NCBI RefSeq assembly: GCF_018614955.1
Contig: NZ_JAGGNV010000003.1
Coordinates: forward strand, 186,001-250,000
Length of the DNA stretch: 64,000 bases
Origin: Variovorax paradoxus
Lineage (GTDB): Bacteria; Pseudomonadota; Gammaproteobacteria; Burkholderiales; Burkholderiaceae_C
Direction: 5' to 3'
Position numbers and translations under genes: made by a program. The notes beneath the pieces were generated by a model. It saw only the letters and a list, made by a program, of their open reading frames with translations, ran no database searches and was not told the DNA's origin. Position 1 is the stretch's first letter. Each line of letters starts with the position of its first letter. Positions 20,704 to 30,503 of this stretch are shown one piece after another.

Positions 20704-21222
20704 ATGTCTGCGCACACCGCAACCTCGCCGGCGCCGTTCTCGCTCAAGGACTTCCTGTCCAGCTTCATGCTGGTCGAGTTGTTCAAGGGCCTTGCGCTCA
20801 CCGGCAAGTACGCCTTCAGCCGCAAGATCACCGTGCAGTTTCCCGAAGAGAAGACGCCGCTGTCGCCGCGCTTCCGCGGCCTGCATGCGCTGCGCCGTTA
20901 CGAGAACGGCGAGGAGCGCTGCATCGCCTGCAAGCTCTGCGAGGCGGTCTGCCCGGCGCTTGCGATCACCATCGAATCGGACGTGCGCGACGACGGCTCG
21001 CGCCGCACCACGCGCTACGACATCGACCTGACCAAGTGCATCTTCTGCGGCTTCTGCGAGGAGAGCTGCCCGGTCGATTCCATCGTCGAGACCCACATCT
21101 TCGAATACCACGGCGAGAAGCGCGGCGACCTGTACTTCACCAAGGACATGCTGCTGGCGGTCGGTGACCGCTACGAAAAAGAAATCGCTGCCAACAAGGC
21201 GGCGGATGCCAAGTACCGCTGA
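20704..21222 (+). CDS. nuoI: NADH-quinone oxidoreductase subunit I
   Basis: A 172-residue ferredoxin-like subunit with clusters N6a and N6b. The two 8-iron motifs are complete: C73, C76, C79, C83 ([12 protein letters not shown]) and C112, C115, C118, C122 ([12 protein letters not shown]). I chose the ATG at 20704, 11 bases after nuoH; longer readings run inside nuoH. Confidence 0.97.
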   Translation: MSAHTATSPAPFSLKDFLSSFMLVELFKGLALTGKYAFSRKITVQFPEEKTPLSPRFRGLHALRRYENGEERCIACKLCEAVCPALAITIESDVRDDGSRRTTRYDIDLTKCIFCGFCEESCPVDSIVETHIFEYHGEKRGDLYFTKDMLLAVGDRYEKEIAANKAADAKYR

Positions 21223-21261
21223 GGCGGGACGGCCCGATCCTCACAAAAACGAACCCGATCC

Positions 21262-21909
21262 ATGGACGTCAAGACCGGCCTGTTCTATCTGTTTGCCGCG
21301 GTGCTGCTTTTCGCGGCCTTCCGTGTCATCACCGCGCGCAACCCCGTGTATGCCGCGCTCTACCTGGTGCTTGCATTCTTCCAGGCATCGGCCATCTGGC
21401 TGCTGCTGCGCGCCGAGTTCCTGGCGATCTCGCTGGTGCTCGTCTACGTGGGCGCGGTGATGGTGCTGTTCCTGTTCGTCGTGATGATGCTCGACATCAA
21501 CGTCGATGCGCTGCGCGAGGGCTTCTGGAAGCACTTTCCGCTCGCGGCCGGCGTCGGCGCGCTGATCGCGCTCGAAATGGCCGCGGTGCTGATGGGCGGC
21601 TTCCGTCTCGCCGAGCCGAAGACCGCCATGGCCTCCGGGCCCGGCACTTCCAACACGCTCGAACTCGGCAAGCTGCTCTACACCGAATACCTCTACCCGC
21701 TGGAGATCGCTGCCGTCATCCTGCTGGTCGCCATCGTCGCGGCCATCGCGCTCACGCTGCGCACCCGCAAGGACAGCAAGTACGTGAACCCGGCCGACCA
21801 GGTGCGCGTGAAGGCGCGCGACCGCGTGCGCATCGTGCAGATGCCCGTCACGCGCGCGGCGCCGCCTGTCGCTCCAGAAACACCGGCAGCCGGGGAGACC
21901 AAGGCATGA
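21262..21909 (+). CDS. nuoJ: NADH-quinone oxidoreductase subunit J
   Basis: A 215-residue membrane subunit with five predicted helices. The conserved third helix [19 protein letters not shown], which holds the pi-bulge involved in coupling, is intact. The last 45 residues are a hydrophilic Arg/Pro-rich cytoplasmic tail. The stop overlaps nuoK by 4 bases. Confidence 0.95.
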   Translation: MDVKTGLFYLFAAVLLFAAFRVITARNPVYAALYLVLAFFQASAIWLLLRAEFLAISLVLVYVGAVMVLFLFVVMMLDINVDALREGFWKHFPLAAGVGALIALEMAAVLMGGFRLAEPKTAMASGPGTSNTLELGKLLYTEYLYPLEIAAVILLVAIVAAIALTLRTRKDSKYVNPADQVRVKARDRVRIVQMPVTRAAPPVAPETPAAGETKA

Positions 21910-22214
21910 CGCTCACGCTCGGACACTTCCTCTCGCTGGGTGCGATGCTTTTCGCGCTCTCGGTGATCGGCATCTTCCTCAACCGCAAGAACCTGATCGT
22001 GCTTCTGATGTGCATCGAGCTGATGCTGCTCGCGGTCAACGTGAACTTCGTCGCCTTCTCGTACTTCCTGGGCGACATGCATGGCCAGATCTTCGTGTTC
22101 TTCATCCTGACCGTGGCCGCGGCCGAGTCGGCCATCGGGCTGGCGCTGCTGGTCCTCTTGTTCCGCAACAAGTCGAACATCAACGTCGACGAGCTCAACG
22201 CGCTCAAGGGCTAG
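21906..22214 (+). CDS. nuoK: NADH-quinone oxidoreductase subunit K
   Basis: A 102-residue MrpC-like subunit with three helices. The functionally essential glutamates are visible in [11 protein letters not shown] and in [14 protein letters not shown]. Overlaps nuoJ by ATGA. Confidence 0.96.
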   Translation: MTLTLGHFLSLGAMLFALSVIGIFLNRKNLIVLLMCIELMLLAVNVNFVAFSYFLGDMHGQIFVFFILTVAAAESAIGLALLVLLFRNKSNINVDELNALKG

Positions 22215-22223
22215 GACTGACAT

Positions 22224-24260
22224 ATGAGCGCAACACTTTCCGCATCCGCACTGCTGGCCGTGCCGCTGGCGCCCCTGGTCGGCTCCGTGCTGGCTGGCCT
22301 GTTCGGCACCAAGTTCGGCGGCAACCATATCGGCCGCCGCGTCACGCATTCGCTGACCATCCTCGGCGTCTTCGTCTCCTTCGTGATCTCGGCCATGACG
22401 CTCAAGAGCGTGGTGGCCGACGGCGCCCGCTTCAATGCCACCATCTACGAATGGATGGTGGTCGGCGGCCTCAAGATGGAAGTCGGCTTCCTGGTCGACG
22501 GCCTCACCGCGATGATGATGTGCGTCGTGACCTTCGTCTCGCTGATGGTGCACATCTACACCATCGGCTACATGGAGGAAGACGAGGGCTACAACCGCTT
22601 CTTCGCCTACATCTCGCTCTTCACCTTCTCGATGCTGATGCTCGTGATGAGCAACAACATGCTGCAGCTGTTCTTCGGCTGGGAAGCTGTGGGCCTGGTG
22701 TCCTATCTGCTGATCGGCTTCTGGTACAACAGGCCGAGCGCGATCTTCGCCAACCTCAAGGCCTTCCTGGTCAACCGCGTGGGCGACTTCGGCTTCATCC
22801 TCGGCATCGGGCTGATCGCCGCCTACGCCGGCACGCTGAACTACGCCGAGGCCTTCGCCAAGGCCGACGCACTCGCCAAGCTGAGCTTCCCCGGCACCGA
22901 GTGGATGCTGATCACCGTGATCTGCATCTGCCTGTTCATCGGCGCGATGGGCAAGAGCGCGCAGTTCCCGCTGCACGTCTGGCTGCCCGACTCGATGGAA
23001 GGCCCGACCCCGATCTCGGCGCTGATCCATGCGGCGACCATGGTGACGGCCGGCATCTTCATGGTGGCGCGCATGTCGCCGCTGTTCGAGCTGAGCGATA
23101 CGGCGCTTTCCTTCGTGCTCGTGATCGGTGCCATCACCGCGCTCTTCATGGGCTTCCTGGGCATCATCCAGAACGACATCAAGCGCGTGGTCGCCTACTC
23201 GACGCTCTCGCAGCTCGGCTACATGACCGTGGCGCTGGGCGCCTCGGCGTACTCCGTCGCCGTGTTCCACCTGATGACGCACGCCTTCTTCAAGGCGCTG
23301 CTGTTTCTCGGCGCCGGCTCGGTGATCATCGGCATGCACCACAACCAGGACATCCGCTGGATGGGCGGCGTGCGCAAGTACATGCCGATCACCTGGATCA
23401 CCTCGCTCGTGGGCTCGCTGGCGCTGATCGGCACGCCGCTGTTCGCGGGCTTCTACTCCAAGGACAGCATCATCGAAGCCGTGCACGAAAGCCATCTCTG
23501 GGGTGCCGGCTTCGCGTACTGGGCGGTGCTGGCGGGCGTCTTCGTCACGGCCTTCTATTCGTTCCGCATGTACTTCCTGGTGTTCCACGGCAAGGAGCGC
23601 TACGACCAGAATCCCGAGAACAATCACCACGGCGACGATGCGGAGCCGGATCCGCACGGCCATCACCACGATCACAGCGTACCGCACGAGTCGCCCTGGG
23701 TGGTCTGGCTGCCGCTGGTGCTGCTGGCCATCCCCTCGGTCGTGATCGGCTACATGACCATCGATCCGATGCTCTTCGGCGGCTTCTTCAAGGACGCGAT
23801 CATCGTCGACGAGAGCAAGCACCACGCGATGAAGGAGCTGACCGAGGCCTTCCACGGCCCGATGGCGATGGCCCTGCACGGCCTCACTGCCGCGCCGTTC
23901 TGGCTCGCGCTGGCCGGCGTGGTGATGGCCTGGTACATGTACCTCGTCAATCCGGCGCTGCCGGCGGCCATCAAGCGCGCCTTCGGCCCCGTCCATCGGC
24001 TGCTCGACAACAAGTACTACATGGACTGGATCAACGAGCACCTCATCGCGCGCGGCACGCGCGCGCTGGGCACCGGCCTCTGGAAGGGCGGGGACCAGGG
24101 AGTCATCGACGGCGCCATCGTCGACGGCTCGTGGAAGGCGATCGGCCGCGTCGCCGGCGTCGTGCGCTGGATGCAGTCCGGCTACATCTACCACTACGCG
24201 TTCGCGATGCTGATGGGCATCTTCCTCCTCATGACGTACTTCGTCTGGTTCAACAGGTAA
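22224..24260 (+). CDS. nuoL: NADH-quinone oxidoreductase subunit L
   Basis: A 678-residue Mrp-antiporter-like proton-pumping subunit at the distal end of the membrane arm, with about 16 helices plus a C-terminal lateral helix. Recognisable parts include FFGWEAVGLVSYLLIGFW, the antiporter-core MGKSAQFPLHVWLPDSMEGP and the KRVVAYSTLSQLGYM segment. Residues about 465-495 form a cytoplasmic or periplasmic loop rich in His and Asp (NNHHGDDAEPDPHGHHHDH), more pronounced than in E. coli. Confidence 0.96.
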   Translation: MSATLSASALLAVPLAPLVGSVLAGLFGTKFGGNHIGRRVTHSLTILGVFVSFVISAMTLKSVVADGARFNATIYEWMVVGGLKMEVGFLVDGLTAMMMCVVTFVSLMVHIYTIGYMEEDEGYNRFFAYISLFTFSMLMLVMSNNMLQLFFGWEAVGLVSYLLIGFWYNRPSAIFANLKAFLVNRVGDFGFILGIGLIAAYAGTLNYAEAFAKADALAKLSFPGTEWMLITVICICLFIGAMGKSAQFPLHVWLPDSMEGPTPISALIHAATMVTAGIFMVARMSPLFELSDTALSFVLVIGAITALFMGFLGIIQNDIKRVVAYSTLSQLGYMTVALGASAYSVAVFHLMTHAFFKALLFLGAGSVIIGMHHNQDIRWMGGVRKYMPITWITSLVGSLALIGTPLFAGFYSKDSIIEAVHESHLWGAGFAYWAVLAGVFVTAFYSFRMYFLVFHGKERYDQNPENNHHGDDAEPDPHGHHHDHSVPHESPWVVWLPLVLLAIPSVVIGYMTIDPMLFGGFFKDAIIVDESKHHAMKELTEAFHGPMAMALHGLTAAPFWLALAGVVMAWYMYLVNPALPAAIKRAFGPVHRLLDNKYYMDWINEHLIARGTRALGTGLWKGGDQGVIDGAIVDGSWKAIGRVAGVVRWMQSGYIYHYAFAMLMGIFLLMTYFVWFNR

Positions 24261-24287
24261 GCGCAAAGCGCCGGAGATAAAACAAAA

Positions 24288-25763
24288 ATGGGTTTGTTGA
24301 GCCTTGCCATCTGGGTGCCGATCGCGTTCGGCGCCGCGCTGCTGGCCTTCGGTAAAGACGAGCATGCGAACGGCGTGCGCTGGGTCGCGCTGGTCGGTTC
24401 GATCGCGAGCTTCCTGGCCACCATTCCGCTGTACACGCGCTTCGAGAACGGAACCGCCGCGATGCAGTTCGTCGAGAAGGGAAGCTGGATCGAGCGCTTC
24501 AGCATCCACTACCACATCGGCCTCGACGGCCTGTCGCTGTGGCTGGTGCTCTTGACCGCGTTCATCACGGTGATCGTGGTGATCTCCGCGTGGGAGGTGA
24601 TCACCGAGCGCGTCAACCAGTACATGGGCGCCTTCCTGATTCTCTCGGGCCTCATGATCGGCTCCTTCTCGGCGCTCGACGGCATCCTGTTCTACGTCTT
24701 CTTCGAAGCCACGCTGATCCCGATGTACCTGATCATCGGCATCTGGGGCGGTCCCAACAAGATCTACGCGGCCTTCAAGTTCTTCATGTACACGCTGCTC
24801 GGCTCGCTCCTGATGCTGGTCGCGCTGATCTATCTGTACAACAAGTCGGGCGGCAGCTTCGACATCCTGAGCTGGCACAAGCTGCCGCTCAGCGCGAGCG
24901 CGCAGACCTTCCTGTTCTTCGCCTTCTTCGCGGCCTTCGCAGTCAAGGTTCCGATGTGGCCGGTCCACACCTGGCTGCCCGACGTGCACGTCGAAGCGCC
25001 CACGGGCGGCTCGGCCGTGCTGGCCGCGATCATGCTGAAGCTCGGCGCCTACGGCTTCCTGCGTTTCTCGATGCCGATCGCGCCCGACGCCGCGCACGAA
25101 TGGGCCTGGCTCATGATCGGGCTGTCGCTGATCGCCGTGATCTACGTCGGCCTGGTGGCGCTGGTGCAGCAGGACATGAAGAAGCTGGTGGCCTATTCGT
25201 CGGTGGCGCACATGGGCTTCGTGACGCTGGGCTTCTTCATCTTCAACGATCTCGGCGTGTCGGGCGGCATCGTGCAGATGATCGCGCACGGCTTCGTCTC
25301 GGGCGCCATGTTCCTTTGCATCGGCGTGCTCTACGACCGCGTGCACTCGCGCCAGATCGCCGACTACGGCGGCGTGGTCAACACCATGCCCAAGTTCGCT
25401 GCCTTCGCGCTGCTGTTCGCCATGGCCAACTGCGGCCTGCCCGCCACCGCCGGCTTCGTGGGCGAGTGGATGGTGATCCTGGGCGCGGTCAAGGCCAACT
25501 TCTGGCTCGGCCTGGGCGCCTCCACGGCGCTGATCTTCGGCGCCGCCTATACGCTGTGGATGTACAAGCGCGTCTACCTCGGGCCGGTGGGCAACGACCA
25601 TGTGAAGGAACTGAGCGACATCAATGCGCGCGAATTCCTCATGCTGGCTTTGCTCGCGGCCGCGGTGCTGTGGATGGGCATCTATCCCAAGCCCTTCACC
25701 GATGTGACGAATGCCTCGGTGGCCGAACTGCTGCGCCACGTGGCGACTTCCAAGATACCTTGA
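24288..25763 (+). CDS. nuoM: NADH-quinone oxidoreductase subunit M
   Basis: A 491-residue antiporter-like proton-pumping subunit with 14 helices. Markers are YHIGLDGLSLWLVLLTAF, the glutamate helix FVFFEATLIPMYLIIGIWGG (written YVFFEATLIPM here), and KVPMWPVHTWLPDVHVEAP. Length is normal. It follows nuoL by 27 bases. Confidence 0.97.
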   Translation: MGLLSLAIWVPIAFGAALLAFGKDEHANGVRWVALVGSIASFLATIPLYTRFENGTAAMQFVEKGSWIERFSIHYHIGLDGLSLWLVLLTAFITVIVVISAWEVITERVNQYMGAFLILSGLMIGSFSALDGILFYVFFEATLIPMYLIIGIWGGPNKIYAAFKFFMYTLLGSLLMLVALIYLYNKSGGSFDILSWHKLPLSASAQTFLFFAFFAAFAVKVPMWPVHTWLPDVHVEAPTGGSAVLAAIMLKLGAYGFLRFSMPIAPDAAHEWAWLMIGLSLIAVIYVGLVALVQQDMKKLVAYSSVAHMGFVTLGFFIFNDLGVSGGIVQMIAHGFVSGAMFLCIGVLYDRVHSRQIADYGGVVNTMPKFAAFALLFAMANCGLPATAGFVGEWMVILGAVKANFWLGLGASTALIFGAAYTLWMYKRVYLGPVGNDHVKELSDINAREFLMLALLAAAVLWMGIYPKPFTDVTNASVAELLRHVATSKIP

Positions 25764-25787
25764 GTCCAAGCTGAACAAGAGAACGAG

Positions 25788-27275
25788 ATGATTGACAAAC
25801 TCAGCTGGATGACGATCTACCCCGAGGCGGTGCTGCTGGTCATGGCTTGCATCATCGCGCTGGTCGATCTGTCCACCACCAGCACGCACCGCACGCGCAC
25901 TTACGTGCTGACGCTGCTCACGCTTGCCGTGGTGGCCGTCCTCACCGGGCTCCAGGCCGCCGAGGGCAAGACCCACTACGGCTTTGCCGGCATGGTCGTG
26001 AGCGACCCGATGGGCAACTGGCTCAAGTGCTTCGCCACGCTGGCGCTGATGGCCACGCTGGTCTACGGCCGGCCTTATGCGGCCGATCGCGGCATGCTGG
26101 GCGGCGGCGAGATGTTCACGCTGAGCATGTTCGCCTTGCTCGGCATCTTCGTGATGATCTCGGGCAGCAACTTCCTTCTGATCTACCTCGGGCTCGAGCT
26201 GCTCACGCTGTCGAGTTACGCGCTGGTCGCGCTCAGGCGCGACAACGCGGTGGCCAGCGAAGCCGCGATGAAGTACTTCGTTCTCGGGGCCATGGCCAGC
26301 GGCTTCCTGCTCTACGGCATGTCGATGATGTACGGCGCGACCGGCTCGCTCGACACCAACGAGGTGTTCAAGGCCATCGCGAGCCGCAAGGTCAACCATC
26401 AGGTGCTGGTGTTCGGCCTGGTGTTCATCGTTGCCGGCCTGGCCTTCAAGGTCGGTGCGGCGCCGTTCCACATGTGGGTGCCCGACGTCTACCAGGGCGC
26501 GCCGACCGCGGTCACGCTGATGATCGGCGCTGCGCCCGAGCTGGCGGCCTTCGCCATCATCATCCGCCTGCTGGTGGAAGGCCTGCTGCCGCTCGCGATC
26601 GACTGGCAGCAGATGCTCGCCTTGCTCGCCATCGCGTCGCTCTTGGTCGGCAACCTCGCGGCCATCGCGCAGACCAACCTCAAGCGCATGCTGGCGTATT
26701 CGACCATCGCGCAGATGGGCTTCATGCTGCTGGGCCTGGTGGCGGGCGTGGTCAACAACAACACCTACAACGCGCAGTTCGCCTACAGCGCCTCGATGTT
26801 CTACATCGTGACCTATGTGCTGACCACGCTGGCGAGCTTCGGCATCATCCTGCTGCTTGCACGCGAAGGCTTCGAGAGCGAGGAGATCACCGATCTCGCC
26901 GGCCTCAACCAGCGCAGCCCGCTCTACGCCGGCGTGATGGCGGTGGCCATGTTCTCGCTGGCGGGCGTGCCGCCGCTGGTCGGCTTCTATGCCAAGCTGG
27001 CCGTGCTGCAGGCGCTGATCGCATCGGGGCAGGGCATCTACATCGCGCTGGCCGTGTTCGCGGTCGTGATGTCGCTGATCGGCGCCTTCTATTACATCCG
27101 CGTGGTCAAGGTCATGTACTTCGATGCGCCGGTCACCGCGAGCACGGTGTCTGCGCCGCGCGACGTGCGGGCGGTGCTGACGGTCAACGGCGCGCTGATC
27201 CTGATCCTCGGCATCGTGCCGGGTGGCCTCATGACGCTCTGCGCGCAGGCCATCGTGGCCACGCTGGCGAACTAG
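25788..27275 (+). CDS. nuoN: NADH-quinone oxidoreductase subunit N
   Basis: A 495-residue antiporter-like proton-pumping subunit with 14 helices, closing the nuo gene set. Conserved elements include [40 protein letters not shown] and [19 protein letters not shown]. Twelve bases separate it from the DUF2818 gene. Confidence 0.97.
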   Translation: MIDKLSWMTIYPEAVLLVMACIIALVDLSTTSTHRTRTYVLTLLTLAVVAVLTGLQAAEGKTHYGFAGMVVSDPMGNWLKCFATLALMATLVYGRPYAADRGMLGGGEMFTLSMFALLGIFVMISGSNFLLIYLGLELLTLSSYALVALRRDNAVASEAAMKYFVLGAMASGFLLYGMSMMYGATGSLDTNEVFKAIASRKVNHQVLVFGLVFIVAGLAFKVGAAPFHMWVPDVYQGAPTAVTLMIGAAPELAAFAIIIRLLVEGLLPLAIDWQQMLALLAIASLLVGNLAAIAQTNLKRMLAYSTIAQMGFMLLGLVAGVVNNNTYNAQFAYSASMFYIVTYVLTTLASFGIILLLAREGFESEEITDLAGLNQRSPLYAGVMAVAMFSLAGVPPLVGFYAKLAVLQALIASGQGIYIALAVFAVVMSLIGAFYYIRVVKVMYFDAPVTASTVSAPRDVRAVLTVNGALILILGIVPGGLMTLCAQAIVATLAN

Positions 27276-27287
27276 GCATCATCCTAG

Positions 27288-27593
27288 GTGTCGCAGGGCG
27301 CATCGGTCTGGGTCGTGCTGCTGGTGGCGCTGGCGGCGGCCAATCTGCCCTTCGTCAACGAGCGGTTGTTCGGGCTGGTGCCGCTCTCGGCACGCACCAA
27401 GTCGCTGGGCCTGCGACTGGCCGAACTCTTGCTTCTCTATTTCGTGGCCGGCGGCGTCGGCCTCCTGTTCGAGCGCCGCGCCGGCCAGATCGCGCCGCAG
27501 GGATGGGAGTTCTACGCCGTCACCGGTGCGCTCTTCATCGTGCTGGCCTTCCCCGGTTTCACCTGGCGCTACCTGCTCAAGCATCGGAAATGA
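27288..27593 (+). CDS. DUF2818 family small membrane protein
   Basis: A 101-residue protein with three hydrophobic segments (about residues 6-24, 43-61 and 73-93) and a basic C terminus (KHRK). I recall DUF2818 as a beta-proteobacterial family found directly behind nuoN. The start is a GTG at 27288, only 12 bases past nuoN, so it is almost certainly co-transcribed with the nuo genes. A role as an accessory or assembly factor of complex I is suggested only by this linkage. Confidence 0.8.
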   Translation: MSQGASVWVVLLVALAAANLPFVNERLFGLVPLSARTKSLGLRLAELLLLYFVAGGVGLLFERRAGQIAPQGWEFYAVTGALFIVLAFPGFTWRYLLKHRK

Positions 27594-27594
27594 C

Positions 27595-28185
27595 ATGGAC
27601 GACGCACATCTGAGGGAAGAGGGCACGAACAGCGAGCTGCTGTTCAAGGGCAACTTCCTGCACGCCAAGCGCGACACCGTGCGCCTGCCCGACGGCAAGA
27701 GCGCGACGCGCGAATACGTGATCCACCCGGGCGCGGTGGTGGTGGTGCCTCTGCTCGACGACGGCCGCGTCGTGCTCGAGCGGCAATACCGCTACCCGAT
27801 CGGCCGCGTGATGACCGAATTTCCGGCCGGCAAGCTCGATGCCGGCGAAGACCCGCTTGTCTGCGGCCAGCGCGAGCTGCTCGAGGAAACCGGCTACAGC
27901 GCGCGCGAATGGGCCCACGCCGGCGCCATGCACCTGGCGGTGGCGTACTCGACCGAGATCATCCATATCTACTTCGCGCGCGGCTTGTCGCTCGGCGACC
28001 GGCAGCTCGACCACGGTGAGTTCCTCGACGTCATCACGGCCACGCCGGACCAACTGTTCGGCTGGTGCCGCGACGGCACCGTGTCCGACGCGAAGACGCT
28101 GACCTGCACGCTGTGGCTGCAAAACGTCCTGTCGGGCGCATGGGCGCTCGATTGGCAAAGCCCTGCCTTGCCCGCCGGCGGCTGA
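27595..28185 (+). CDS. NUDIX hydrolase, ADP-ribose pyrophosphatase type
   Basis: A 196-residue cytoplasmic NUDIX enzyme. The Nudix box occupies about residues 79-101, from GKLDAGED through RELLEETGY, with the metal-binding REXXEE glutamates intact. The upstream ERQYRYPIGRVMTEFPAG pattern is that of ADP-ribose pyrophosphatases (NudF-like), which hydrolyse ADP-ribose to AMP and ribose-5-phosphate. The ATG lies immediately after the DUF2818 stop, so it is part of the distal nuo transcript. An NADH-metabolism housekeeping role fits the context. Confidence 0.88.
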   Translation: MDDAHLREEGTNSELLFKGNFLHAKRDTVRLPDGKSATREYVIHPGAVVVVPLLDDGRVVLERQYRYPIGRVMTEFPAGKLDAGEDPLVCGQRELLEETGYSAREWAHAGAMHLAVAYSTEIIHIYFARGLSLGDRQLDHGEFLDVITATPDQLFGWCRDGTVSDAKTLTCTLWLQNVLSGAWALDWQSPALPAGG

Positions 28186-28189
28186 TAAT
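28184..28189 (+). promoter_or_regulatory. Possible -10 element for a leaderless DUF1178 transcript
   Basis: GATAAT overlaps the NUDIX gene stop codon and ends 6 bases before the DUF1178 ATG. There is no Shine-Dalgarno sequence in between. No -35 box is clear, so this is a weak call. Confidence 0.3.
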
Positions 28190-28195
28190 CCGGGC

Positions 28196-28633
28196 ATGAA
28201 GGTCCTCAACCTCCAATGCGCCCACGGCCACGGCTTCGAGGGCTGGTTCGCGTCCAACGAGGCGTTCGAGACGCAGCTCGCCGGCGGCCTGGTGTCGTGC
28301 CCGATCTGTGCCGACACGGCCATCACCAAGCTGCTTGCCGCGCCGCGGCTGAACCTCGGCAGCCCCAAGCCGCCCGCCGAAACGCCGAGCGTCCCTGCCG
28401 CCGAAAGCTCGCCCGAAGCGCGCTGGATGCGCGCGGTGCGCGAGGTGATGGCCAAGACCGAAGACGTCGGCGAACGCTTCGCCGACGAGGCCCGCAAGAT
28501 GCACTACGGCGAGGCCGAGGAGCGCGGCATCCGCGGCCAGGCCTCGCGTGAAGAGGCGCAGACCCTGCTCGACGAGGGCATCGCGGTGTTCTCGCTGCCC
28601 ATCCCGCCCGCCCTTAAAGAAACCCTGCAGTAG
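28196..28633 (+). CDS. DUF1178 family protein
   Basis: A 145-residue cytoplasmic protein of unknown function. The N terminus has a zinc-ribbon-like pattern, C8 with HGHGFEGWF and then a SCPIC pair at about residues 36-39. The C-terminal half is helical and charged (EVMAKTEDVGERFADEARKMHYGEAEERGIRG). It resembles DUF1178 proteins of alpha- and beta-proteobacteria. It is convergent with the ABC exporter gene, 9 bases away. Confidence 0.8.
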   Translation: MKVLNLQCAHGHGFEGWFASNEAFETQLAGGLVSCPICADTAITKLLAAPRLNLGSPKPPAETPSVPAAESSPEARWMRAVREVMAKTEDVGERFADEARKMHYGEAEERGIRGQASREEAQTLLDEGIAVFSLPIPPALKETLQ

Positions 28634-28642
28634 GGCCTGCCT

Positions 28643-30427
28643 TCAGGCTGCAAATTGCAATGCCGCGAGGCGCGCGTAGACGCCGTTCTGCGCGACCAGC
28701 GTCGCATGCGTTCCCTGTTCCACGATGCCGCCGTGGTCGAGCACCACGATGCGGTCGGCCTTCTGTACCGTAGCGAGCCGGTGCGCGATGACCAGCGTGG
28801 TGCGGCCCACCATCGCCGATTCGAGCGCGGCCTGCACCATGCGCTCGCTCTCGGCGTCGAGCGCGCTGGTAGCTTCGTCGAGCAAGAGGAGCGGCGGATT
28901 CTTGAGCATTGCGCGTGCGATCGCGATGCGCTGGCGCTGCCCGCCCGACAGGCGCACGCCGCGCTCGCCGAGGAAGGTGTCGTAGCCCTCGGGCAGCGCT
29001 TTCAGAAAGCCGTCGGCGAAGGCGGCGCGCGCTGCGGCGTGGACTTCTTCGACGCTCGCATCGGGTCGCCCGTAGCGGATGTTCTCCAGCGCACTGGCCG
29101 AAAAGATCACCGCGTCCTGCGGCACCAGCCCGATGCGCGTGCGCAGTTCGTCGAGCGACAGCTCCGCCAGCGAAGTGCCGTCGAGCATGATGCGGCCCGA
29201 TTGCGGGTCGTAGTAGCGCAAGAGCAGCTGGAACACCGTGCTCTTGCCCGCGCCGCTCGAGCCCACCAGCGCCACGGTTTCGCCCGGCGCCACGGCGAGG
29301 CTGAAGTCGCGCAGCGCCGGGGTGCCGGGCCGTGAGGGGTAGTGGAAGGTGACGCCCTCGAAGCTGACCGCGCTGCCGGCGGCCGGAACGAGCGCCTTGG
29401 CCGGCCGGGCCGGCGAGACGATGACCGGCCTGGCGTGCAGCAGTTCCATCAGGCGCTCGGTGGCGCCGGCCGCGCGCAGCAGGTCGCCGTAGACCTCGCC
29501 CAGCACCGCGGCGGCGCTGGCCAGGATGATCACGTAGACCACCGTCTGCCCGAGGTGGCCGGCCGTGATGTCGCCGCGCAGCACGGCCTGCGTGCCCTGG
29601 TACAGGCCCCACAGCAGCGCGGCCGAGGTCGCGATGATGATGAACGCCACCAGCACCGAGCGCGCTTTGGTCCGGCGCACGGCGGTGCGAAAGGCGTTGT
29701 CGGTGGAGGCGTCGAAGCGGGCGGCTTCTCGCGCTTCGGCCGTGTAGCTCTGCACCACGGGAATCGCATTCAGCACCTCGGCCGCGATGGCACTCGAATC
29801 GGCCACGCGGTCCTGGCTGGCCCGCGAAAGCCGGCGCACGCGGCGGCCGAACCACATGCTCGGCAGCACCACCAGCACCAGGATGCCGAGCACCTGCACC
29901 ATCACATAGGGATTGGTCCAGATCAGCATGGCCAGCGCGCCGCTGCCCATCACCGCGTTGCGCAGCCCCATGCTGAGCGAGGAGCCGACGACGGTTTGCA
30001 CCAGCGTCGTGTCGGCCGTCAGCCGCGACAGCACCTCGCCGGTCTGCGTGGTCTCGAAGAAGGCCGGGCTTTGACGCAGCACATGGGCGTAGACCGCATT
30101 GCGCAGGTCCGCCGTGACGCGCTCGCCGAGCCAGCTCACGGTGTAGAAGCGCGCCGCGGAGAAGATGCCGAGCGCGACGGCGACGGCGAAAAGGGCGAGG
30201 AAATGCTCCCGCAGCGCCATGGCCTGGGCGCCGCGGTCGGAGGCGATCAGGCCGCCGTCGATCAGGCCGCGCAGGGCCAGCGGAAACACCAGGGTGGTCG
30301 CCGCCGCCAGGACCAGAAACACGGCAGCCAGCAGGATCTGGATGCGGTAGGGGCGAAGAAAAGGGGTCAGCCCGGTCAGCGATTTGGGAGAGCCCTTGGC
30401 AAGCGAGGGCGAAGCAGGGGAAACCAT
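28643..30427 (-). CDS. MsbA-type ABC exporter, fused permease and ATPase
   Basis: A 594-residue half-transporter. The N-terminal six-helix domain covers about residues 30-320. The ATPase domain has Walker A GSSGAGKST, signature LSGGQRQRIAIARAML, Walker B LLLLDEATSALD and switch His in VIAHRLATVQ. It should act as a homodimer in the inner membrane. Substrates of such exporters range from lipid A and lipids to drugs and are not predictable here. The start at 30427 (MVSPASPS) is preferred over a longer reading that would run through the divergent marR promoter. It is divergent from the MarR-efflux operon, and the shared 76-base gap holds the MarR palindrome, so both sides may be MarR-controlled. 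Confidence 0.88.
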   Translation of the reverse strand: MVSPASPSLAKGSPKSLTGLTPFLRPYRIQILLAAVFLVLAAATTLVFPLALRGLIDGGLIASDRGAQAMALREHFLALFAVAVALGIFSAARFYTVSWLGERVTADLRNAVYAHVLRQSPAFFETTQTGEVLSRLTADTTLVQTVVGSSLSMGLRNAVMGSGALAMLIWTNPYVMVQVLGILVLVVLPSMWFGRRVRRLSRASQDRVADSSAIAAEVLNAIPVVQSYTAEAREAARFDASTDNAFRTAVRRTKARSVLVAFIIIATSAALLWGLYQGTQAVLRGDITAGHLGQTVVYVIILASAAAVLGEVYGDLLRAAGATERLMELLHARPVIVSPARPAKALVPAAGSAVSFEGVTFHYPSRPGTPALRDFSLAVAPGETVALVGSSGAGKSTVFQLLLRYYDPQSGRIMLDGTSLAELSLDELRTRIGLVPQDAVIFSASALENIRYGRPDASVEEVHAAARAAFADGFLKALPEGYDTFLGERGVRLSGGQRQRIAIARAMLKNPPLLLLDEATSALDAESERMVQAALESAMVGRTTLVIAHRLATVQKADRIVVLDHGGIVEQGTHATLVAQNGVYARLAALQFAA

Positions 30428-30468
30428 GACTTCGATTCTAGCCAACGCTTGCCGCCTCAAAGGCAGCC

Positions 30469-30497
30469 TTGACAATAGTTGTCGCGACAACTAATAT
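30469..30497 (+). promoter_or_regulatory. marR/efflux operon promoter with embedded palindromic operator
   Basis: TTGACA (30469-30474) and TAATAT (30492-30497) are spaced by 17 bp, an almost ideal sigma-70 promoter. The spacer and first bases of the -10 contain a perfect 18-bp palindrome, TAGTTGTCGCGACAACTA at 30476-30493, a typical MarR-family operator size and position. A repressor bound there would occlude RNA polymerase. The predicted start point coincides with the marR ATG at 30504. Confidence 0.85.
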
Positions 30498-30503
30498 CGC
30501 GCC

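Noticed and set aside
21693-26471. 1592-codon open frame on the minus strand opposite nuoJ-nuoN
   Set aside because: It lies antisense to five strongly conserved nuo genes and is His/Arg/Glu-rich low-complexity sequence, the usual shadow frame of high-GC membrane-protein genes.
28635-28648. GCCTG-CCTT-CAGGC hairpin between DUF1178 and the ABC exporter
   Set aside because: Only a 5-bp stem with no T run on either strand; too weak to call as a terminator.
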